A stretch of 20,988 bases of DNA, taken from contig JAEZYO010000591.1 of the NCBI GenBank assembly GCA_023419055.1, positions 1 through 20,988 on the forward strand, given 5' to 3'. Each line of letters opens with the position of its first letter. The first letter of the stretch is position 1. Origin of the DNA: Pseudomonadota bacterium. GTDB taxonomy: Bacteria > Myxococcota > Polyangia > Polyangiales > Polyangiaceae. This document shows positions 16,588 to 20,988 of the stretch, one piece after another. The position numbers and the translations under genes are program-made. A model generated the notes under the pieces. It had not been told where the DNA came from. It did no database searches and worked only from the letters and a program-made list of their open reading frames with translations.

Positions 16588-16611
16588 GGGCGCACCCCTC
16601 ACGGCGCGCCC
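16588..16611 (-). promoter_or_regulatory. Hairpin upstream of the permease 1 ribosome-binding site
   Basis: GGGCGC (16588-16593) and GCGCCC (16606-16611) form a 6-bp GC stem with a 12-nt loop in the 88-bp gap after the binding-protein gene, directly next to the permease Shine-Dalgarno. It could temper permease expression relative to binding protein, parallel to the urtA-urtB hairpin. It is short and GC-rich, so chance is possible. Confidence 0.3.
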
Positions 16612-16662
16612 GTTCGAAACTGCTCGGACGATCGATTGGCGGTTGGTTCGTCGTGGTGAAAG

Positions 16663-17841
16663 CTACTTCGTGGAGCCCTTCACGCCCTCGACCAGGTAAT
16701 CCATCTTTTCGAGAGCAATATCGGTCTGACCTTGCTCCGTCCCGGTCGCGAGCAGCTCCTTACCGGTGTTGTCCTTGAGTGGACCCTTGAAGATGGTGAG
16801 AGTACCGGCGGTAAGTTTCGCCTTTGCTTCTTCCGCTTTGCTTTTCGCCTCGTCGGAGACCGCAGGTCCGTAGGCAGACATCTTGATGAAGCCGTCCTTG
16901 AATCCACCGCGGACCAGGTGCGCCGACATTTTCCCGGCTTTGACGTCCTCGATGTACTTCTTGTAGACGGCTTCCCAGTTCCACTCGGCGCCCGTCAAAT
17001 ACCCCTTCGGAGCGAGCTTCGCCTGGCTCGCGTGGTAGCCGGTGCTGAACACGTTACGGCGCTCAGCCGTCTCCATGATCACCTTCGGGGAGTCGACGTG
17101 TGACGTGAGGACGTCCGCGCCCTGATCGATCAAGCTGTTGGCCGCTTCCGCTTCCTTGACCGGCAGCGACCAGTCGCCCGTGAAGATCACCGTGGTTTCG
17201 ATCTTCGGATTGACCGATTTTGCGCCGAGCGTGTAGGCGTTGATGTTGCGGAGCACCTGCGGAATGGGCTTGGCCGCGATGAAGCCGAGTTTGTTCGTCT
17301 TGGTCGTCAACCCCGCCGTGACGCCCGCGACGTACTGGGCCTCGTCGATGTAACCGAAGTAGCTTCCCACGTTCTTCGGGTGCTTGCCCTCCGTATAGAG
17401 CCCTCCACAGTGGAAGAAGGTCACGTTGGGGTACTTTTCCGCCATCTTCAGAATGTGCGGGTCGAAGTAGCCGAAAGAAGTCGGGAAGAGCAGCTTCGCG
17501 CCGTCCAGATTGATCATGCTTTCCATGGTCTTCTGGACCGCCACGGTCTCCGGAACGCTCTCCTCTTCGCGAATCTTCAGCCCCGGAAGGCTCGCGACGG
17601 CCTTGGCCGCCTCGGCGTGAGCCTGATTGTAGCCGTAATCATCCTTCGGGCCGACGTAGATGAAGCCCACGGTGAGCGTGTCCGAGGCCGGAGCCGCGGC
17701 AGCGCCGGAAGCCGACGGTGCAGCCGTGGTCTCGGCGGTCGAGGGCTTGCTGCATCCGAAGAGTTGCCCCACGAGTAGCAGGGTCAGTGAAAGAGTGAAG
17801 CTTCGCCGTCTGACGTTGTCGGTCCGGGGTGCGGCAATCAT
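16663..17841 (-). CDS. BMP-family ABC substrate-binding lipoprotein
   Basis: Substrate-capture subunit of the importer. From the ATG at 17841 it has 392 residues: Arg-rich n-region (VRRRSF), hydrophobic core, and lipobox QLFGC (Cys30), then an Ala/Ser/Thr linker to about residue 54. The fold is that of BMP/PnrA-like proteins: VGPKDDYGYNQAH, FPTSFGYFDPHIL, TNKLGFIAAKPIPQVLRNIN and GADVLTSHVDSPKV. Classical members bind nucleosides, while relatives serve other small N-compounds. Gene order with biuH suggests biuret or a relative. No good Shine-Dalgarno precedes this ATG, but an upstream start would bury the signal peptide. First gene of the minus-strand run, divergent from the porin gene. Confidence 0.92.
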   Translation of the reverse strand: MIAAPRTDNVRRRSFTLSLTLLLVGQLFGCSKPSTAETTAAPSASGAAAAPASDTLTVGFIYVGPKDDYGYNQAHAEAAKAVASLPGLKIREEESVPETVAVQKTMESMINLDGAKLLFPTSFGYFDPHILKMAEKYPNVTFFHCGGLYTEGKHPKNVGSYFGYIDEAQYVAGVTAGLTTKTNKLGFIAAKPIPQVLRNINAYTLGAKSVNPKIETTVIFTGDWSLPVKEAEAANSLIDQGADVLTSHVDSPKVIMETAERRNVFSTGYHASQAKLAPKGYLTGAEWNWEAVYKKYIEDVKAGKMSAHLVRGGFKDGFIKMSAYGPAVSDEAKSKAEEAKAKLTAGTLTIFKGPLKDNTGKELLATGTEQGQTDIALEKMDYLVEGVKGSTK

Positions 17842-17944
17842 GGTTCGAGACGTATGCGAAGCTTCGTGTTTCGGCTCCGTGTCATCTTCAATTCGGCCAC
17901 AATTTAAGCCGCGGGTTGCTTTCGGCACCTTTTGTGAGAAAAAC

Positions 17945-17959
17945 GTTCAGACGCTGAAC
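17945..17959. promoter_or_regulatory. Inverted repeat GTTCAG-acg-CTGAAC
   Basis: Perfect 6-bp arms with a 3-nt spacer in the divergent control region. A further TTCAG half-site lies at 17970-17974. It could be an operator for a dimeric regulator controlling the importer genes, about 105 bp before the binding-protein start. Confidence 0.4.
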
Positions 17960-17975
17960 AGAGCCTAATTTCAGC

Positions 17976-17991
17976 GAAACGGTGCCGTTTC
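17976..17991. promoter_or_regulatory. 16-bp inverted repeat GAAACGGTGCCGTTTC
   Basis: Perfect 7-bp arms around a central TG, 17 bp from the preceding inverted repeat and between the two divergent genes. The symmetry resembles LacI/TetR-type operators. Which regulator binds cannot be told, and no regulator gene is in the window. Confidence 0.5.
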
Positions 17992-18057
17992 CGAGCCCGC
18001 CGACCCCTACGTGGGAGCCCGCTGTCGGCGCTTGTCACACTCGGAAGCACTTCGGAC

Positions 18058-18075
18058 ACGTTCGGTTAACGTTCG
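18058..18075 (+). repeat. ACGTTCG direct repeat upstream of porin
   Basis: Two copies of ACGTTCG separated by GTTA (18058-18064 and 18069-18075), an 11-bp period close to one helical turn, about 110 bp before the porin start. Possibly an activator site with same-face binding. Confidence 0.3.
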
Positions 18076-18182
18076 ACGCGAGAATGTCCGCGCCACGGTC
18101 GCCTTCGCGCACGAGCCGGCCGCCGAAGATCCTTTGCTCGTGCGACTACACCACCACGAAACGCAGAAATTTCGGTGACGGC

Positions 18183-19556
18183 ATGAACAAGTACTCTGCT
18201 TTGTTATCTCTCGGCGTAGCCGCATTTGGCATCACTGGGTTGCCCACGCTCGCTCTCGCTCAGGAGCCTGCCCCACCACCGGCAGCGCCCCCCGCGGCTC
18301 CCGCCGCCGAACCGGCTCCCGCGCCGGCTCCTGAACCGGCGCCAGTGCCTCCGCCTGCAGCCACGGAAGAGGCTCCCGCCGCAGCAGCGGTCGAAGCGGA
18401 AGCAGCTCCGGTTCCTCCTCCGGCCCCCGCTCCGGCCGAGGAAGCTCCCCCCGCGGAAGAGAACTTCACGGTCACCACCGGCGTCGGTATTCGCGTCGGC
18501 GCTCGCCTGCAGAACCTGCGCGACCCAGAAGAATTGGGCATGTTCTCCTTCGACACGCTCAACGCGGAGCTCCGCTTCAGCGGCCGCGTGACGCCGATCG
18601 TGGGATGGACCGCGAACCTCACCGTCGACGGCCGCACCCCGTCGACGGTCGTGAACGGCCCGCCGCCTCCTCCCGCGGGGCCTCCCGTCGTGTTCGAGGC
18701 TCGCGCGATGGATGTCATCGCTCAGCTCGACTTCATGGATGAGTTCCACGTTTGGGCCGGTCGCATGCTGACGGCGTCGGACCGCTCGAACTTCAGCGGT
18801 CCCTGGTTCATCGCCCCCTGGGAGTACCCTGGCGTCTACAGCGTGCCGGGGGCTGCCTTCTACTACGTCGGCCCGCGCGGCACCGAGGAGATCGGGCGCG
18901 AGGTCGGCTTGACGGCCTGGGGCGATATCGGAACCGGCAAGTTCAAGTACTACCTCCACATGCTGGACTTGGACGACGCGCCGGACAACACGCCGCTCTA
19001 CGGCGCCCGCCTCAGCTACGCCATCATCGGCAGCGAGCCCGGCTTCTACGGCAGCAGCACCTACTACGGAGCTCAAGACATCGTCGCGATCGGTGCTGCG
19101 GCACGCCACCAGGCACGCCTCGGGGCCCCCTCCGACGGCGGCGAGTCGGTGACCGAGTTCAACGCGGACATCCTCGCCGAGTTCAACATCGGCACGGCGG
19201 GCACCCTCGGCATCGAGGGCGCCTACTACTTCTCCGACAACAAGTCCGCGCTCCTCCCGGCTGACAACGCCTGGATGGTGACCGCGAACTACCTCCTGCC
19301 GAACGAGATCGGCATCGGTAAGCCCCAGCTCATCCTGCGCTATCAGGGCACCTCGTCGAGCGACGACGAGGACGATGATCTGGATGCGGATCCGAGCAAG
19401 ATGAGCATCTTCGAGGTGCAGGCTGCCTACGTGATCAAGGACTACTTCGCGAAGCTCATGGTGGGCTACGAGAACACCAAGATCACGCCCCAGGGCGACG
19501 ACGTCGACGACATCAAGGGCAACGCGATTCGCTTCGGCTTCCAGGTGCAGCAGTAA
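18183..19556 (+). CDS. Porin-like outer-membrane beta-barrel protein
   Basis: A 457-residue exported protein. The ATG at 18183 gives a clean signal peptide (cleavage after ALA26). Residues 27 to about 95 are almost purely Ala/Pro/Glu, probably a periplasmic or peptidoglycan-spanning linker. From about 97 to the end, alternating polar/hydrophobic strands with many Tyr, Phe, Trp and Gly fit a porin-like beta-barrel (TGVGIRVGARLQNL, AELRFSGRVTPIVGWTANL, GAYYF, LILRYQG, KLMVGYENTKI). The C-terminus FGFQVQQ ends in Gln, not the usual terminal Phe. I cannot name the family. Being divergent from the importer operon and followed by urease, it may be the outer-membrane channel for the same nitrogen source. 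Monocistronic, ending in a strong terminator. Confidence 0.8.
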   Translation: MNKYSALLSLGVAAFGITGLPTLALAQEPAPPPAAPPAAPAAEPAPAPAPEPAPVPPPAATEEAPAAAAVEAEAAPVPPPAPAPAEEAPPAEENFTVTTGVGIRVGARLQNLRDPEELGMFSFDTLNAELRFSGRVTPIVGWTANLTVDGRTPSTVVNGPPPPPAGPPVVFEARAMDVIAQLDFMDEFHVWAGRMLTASDRSNFSGPWFIAPWEYPGVYSVPGAAFYYVGPRGTEEIGREVGLTAWGDIGTGKFKYYLHMLDLDDAPDNTPLYGARLSYAIIGSEPGFYGSSTYYGAQDIVAIGAAARHQARLGAPSDGGESVTEFNADILAEFNIGTAGTLGIEGAYYFSDNKSALLPADNAWMVTANYLLPNEIGIGKPQLILRYQGTSSSDDEDDDLDADPSKMSIFEVQAAYVIKDYFAKLMVGYENTKITPQGDDVDDIKGNAIRFGFQVQQ

Positions 19557-19579
19557 CCGCGCGAACGTCGACAACCGTC

Positions 19580-19603
19580 ACGGGGCTTGCTCCGGAGCCC
19601 CGT
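19580..19603 (+). other. Hairpin after the porin stop
   Basis: ACGGGGCT (19580-19587) and AGCCCCGT (19596-19603) form an 8-bp stem with an 8-nt loop, 23 nt after the porin stop. No U tract follows. It may act with the intrinsic terminator just downstream or protect the mRNA 3' end. Confidence 0.5.
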
Positions 19604-19617
19604 CACGCGACACTTTG

Positions 19618-19665
19618 AGGCGGGGCGCGTAGTTTTAGCGGCCTACGCGCCTCGCCTTTTCTTTT
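19618..19665 (+). terminator. Rho-independent terminator of the porin gene
   Basis: A 15-bp stem with one G.U pair (19618-19632 with 19643-19657) and a 10-nt loop, followed by TTTCTTTT. It is the strongest intrinsic terminator in the window. It isolates the urease genes from porin transcription, so urease needs its own promoter in the next ~265 bp. Confidence 0.88.
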
Positions 19666-19932
19666 CCAGGGCCGTTCACTGATAGTGACGAGCTCACCTG
19701 GCGGAGCGCACTCGCGGGTTCCGCGGCCTGGTTGCGACGTCGAGCTCGCCGGCGCGGAGTGAACCCGCGACGGTCGAGCGGGTGACCAGCGGCCTCGGCG
19801 TTCGATCCAGAGTGGCCCTGGCTCGCTCCGGGTTGCAGAAACGTTTCGCAAGATAGAGCTTCAGCGTCATCCCTGCCGCTTTTCAAAAGGGCTTTACGCG
19901 GAGGACCCGAGCCGGCTAGGTGAAATGCGCCC
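19666..19932 (+). promoter_or_regulatory. Urease upstream region
   Basis: No gene is seen between the porin terminator and ureAB. The stretch holds an inverted-repeat system (19712-19783), a CTTTTCAAAAG palindrome (19879-19889) and an AGGTGA Shine-Dalgarno about 9 nt before the ureAB ATG. A urease promoter must lie here, but I could not place a -35/-10 or a correctly spaced sigma-54 element. Confidence 0.5.
19712..19783 (+). repeat. Alternative inverted repeats in the urease leader
   Basis: TCGCGGGTTC (19712-19721) pairs perfectly with GAACCCGCGA (19761-19770) across 39 nt. The ACCCGC core of the second arm (19763-19768) can instead pair with GCGGGT (19778-19783) across 9 nt. Three arms with one shared partner is the geometry of a switchable leader. 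Without a known transcription start this remains only a possibility; a protein-binding site is the alternative. Confidence 0.4.
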
Positions 19933-20568
19933 ATGGACCTCTCACCGCGCGAAAAAGACAAGCTCTTGCTCTTCACGGCGGCGTTGCTCGCCGAGCGCCG
20001 CAAGGCGCGCGGGCTCAAGCTGAACTATCCGGAAGCCGTCGCGTATATCAGCGCCGCGATCCTCGAGGGGGCGCGCGATGGGAAGACGGTCGCCGAGCTG
20101 ATGGCGTACGGGACCGAGCTCTTGGGTCCAGACGACGTGATGGAGGGCGTCGCCGAGATGATCCCGGAGGTGCAGGTGGAAGCGACGTTTCCGGACGGCA
20201 CGAAGCTCGTGACCGTCCACCACCCCATTCATCCCCGCGGTGAAGTACCGGGCGAGGTGCTGGTGGACCCGGGCGCCGATCGCGAGCTCAACGCGGGCCG
20301 CGCCACGGTCACGCTCGAGGTCGCCAACACCGGGGACCGGCCGATCCAGGTGGGCTCGCACTACCACTTCTTCGAAGTGAACCCTGCGCTCCGGTTCGAG
20401 CGCGAGAAGGCGCGCGGCTTCCGCCTGAACATCGCCGCGGGCACGGCGGTTCGCTTCGAGCCCGGGCAGACGCGGACGGTCGAGCTGTGTGAGCTCGCAG
20501 GCGCGCGCGAGGTGTACGGCTTCCGTGGCGAAGTGATGGGGCCGCTCGGCGCCGGAGGTAAACCATGA
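19933..20568 (+). CDS. ureAB: Urease gamma/beta fused subunit (UreA-UreB)
   Basis: Structural subunit of nickel urease (urea + water to ammonia and carbamate), in the cytoplasm. The 211 residues contain the gamma subunit (1 to about 100: [49 protein letters not shown]) joined directly to the beta subunit (about 104-211: [43 protein letters not shown]). Both domains are full length, and only a very short link joins them. Separate ureA and ureB genes are the commoner bacterial state; fusions are known in Helicobacter and several other lineages. The ATG at 19933 follows AGGTGA. The stop overlaps the ureC start (ATGA). Confidence 0.96.
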   Translation: MDLSPREKDKLLLFTAALLAERRKARGLKLNYPEAVAYISAAILEGARDGKTVAELMAYGTELLGPDDVMEGVAEMIPEVQVEATFPDGTKLVTVHHPIHPRGEVPGEVLVDPGADRELNAGRATVTLEVANTGDRPIQVGSHYHFFEVNPALRFEREKARGFRLNIAAGTAVRFEPGQTRTVELCELAGAREVYGFRGEVMGPLGAGGKP

Positions 20569-20988
20569 GGACGATTGCTCGCGGCGCTTACGCCGAAATG
20601 TACGGCCCGACCAAGGGCGATCGGCTGCGCCTGGCGGATACCTCGCTCGTGATCGAGGTGGAGAAGGACTTCACCGTGTTCGGTGAGGAGGTGAAGTTCG
20701 GCGGAGGCAAGGTGATCCGCGACGGCATGGGGCAGAGCCAGCGTACGTCCGCGGGCTCGGTCGACGTGGTGATCACGAACGCGGTCATCCTCGACCACAC
20801 GGGGATCATCAAGGCCGACATCGGGATCAAGGACGGGCGCATCGCCGGGATCGGAAAGGCGGGCAACCCCGACATCCAACCGGGCGTCGAGATCGTGATC
20901 GGCCCCGGCACGGAGGTGATCGCCGGAGAGGGCTGCATCGTGACCGCCGGCGGCATCGACTCGCACATCCATTTCATCTGTCCGCAGC
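20565..20988 (+). CDS. ureC: Urease alpha subunit UreC (5' part only)
   Basis: Catalytic subunit of urease, cut by the window end after 141 of about 570 residues. The visible part is typical: [18 protein letters not shown] at the start, [23 protein letters not shown], then [15 protein letters not shown]. His134 and His136 in the HIH motif are nickel ligands and carry the same numbers as in the Klebsiella enzyme. The start overlaps the ureAB stop by 4 nt, so the subunits are translationally coupled. The remaining active-site residues (carbamylated Lys, other His and Asp) and the accessory genes ureDEFG would lie to the right of the window. Confidence 0.97.
   Translation, partial: MRTIARGAYAEMYGPTKGDRLRLADTSLVIEVEKDFTVFGEEVKFGGGKVIRDGMGQSQRTSAGSVDVVITNAVILDHTGIIKADIGIKDGRIAGIGKAGNPDIQPGVEIVIGPGTEVIAGEGCIVTAGGIDSHIHFICPQ

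Larger units (their letters stand above)
17842..18182. promoter_or_regulatory. Divergent control region between importer operon and porin gene
   Basis: 341 bp without a gene. It should hold promoters for the 12-gene minus-strand run and for the porin. The AT-richest part (about 17900-17980) contains TTAAAT on the minus strand (17907-17902) as a possible -10. Two inverted repeats and one direct repeat (listed separately) mark likely regulator sites. No sigma-54 -24/-12 pair with correct spacing was found. Confidence 0.6.

Noticed and set aside
17842..18182. Sigma-54 or NtrC sites expected for nitrogen genes
   Set aside because: No TGGC/TTGC pair with correct spacing on either strand; the palindromes present do not fit the NtrC consensus.
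19820..19850. TGGC...TTGCA resembling a sigma-54 promoter before ureAB
   Set aside because: The GG-to-GC spacing is three bases too long for a -24/-12 element; a nearby alternative is off by one.
1..20988. tRNA/rRNA genes, CRISPR arrays, insertion sequences, prophage
   Set aside because: None seen: no transposase or integrase, no regular repeats, no cloverleaf or rRNA signatures on reading both strands.

Overview
This is a high-GC bacterial window whose genes are dominated by one nitrogen-scavenging locus. Lipoproteins with long Ala/Pro/Glu linkers, a Cys-rich lipoprotein, a CheB-CheR hybrid, heavy use of GTG/TTG starts and many 4-nt start/stop overlaps suggest a Myxococcota (Polyangiales-like) soil bacterium. 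That placement is inference; no rRNA or other phylogenetic marker is present.

Left flank (1-5139). A truncated CheB-CheR hybrid (1-1645, minus), a 67-residue helix-hairpin-helix protein with its own strong terminator (minus), and a pirin (minus). Divergent from the pirin are two overlapping plus-strand lipoprotein genes: one Cys-rich with an apparent internal duplication, one carrying an HEFVH metallopeptidase motif. None has an obvious link to the nitrogen locus.

Core (5147-17841, all minus strand, read right to left). Order: BMP-family substrate-binding lipoprotein, two BMP-type permeases, a biuret-hydrolase-like cysteine hydrolase (biuH), the double-NBD ATPase of the same transporter, a second paralogous cysteine hydrolase, a ChrR-type cupin, then the complete urea transporter urtA-urtB-urtC-urtD-urtE. 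Start/stop overlaps of 4 nt link biuH to the ATPase, the ATPase to hydrolase 2, hydrolase 2 to the cupin, urtB to urtC, and urtD to urtE. The only gaps of about 90-130 bp follow the two binding-protein genes and precede urtA. I read this as one or two polycistronic units that import and degrade biuret-like compounds and urea.

Right flank (18183-20988, plus strand). A beta-barrel, porin-like outer-membrane protein with a Pro/Ala linker, diverging from the operon across a 341-bp region with two inverted repeats. It ends in a strong intrinsic terminator. Then, after a 376-bp leader with alternative inverted repeats, come a fused urease gamma/beta gene (ureAB) and the start of ureC, which runs off the window.

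Working model (inference): the porin and BMP-type ABC importer bring in biuret or a relative such as triuret. BiuH makes allophanate, and the second hydrolase probably acts on a related substrate. Allophanate can lose CO2 to give urea. Urea made inside or imported by UrtABCDE is cleaved by urease to ammonia. No allophanate hydrolase and no local transcription factor are visible in the window.
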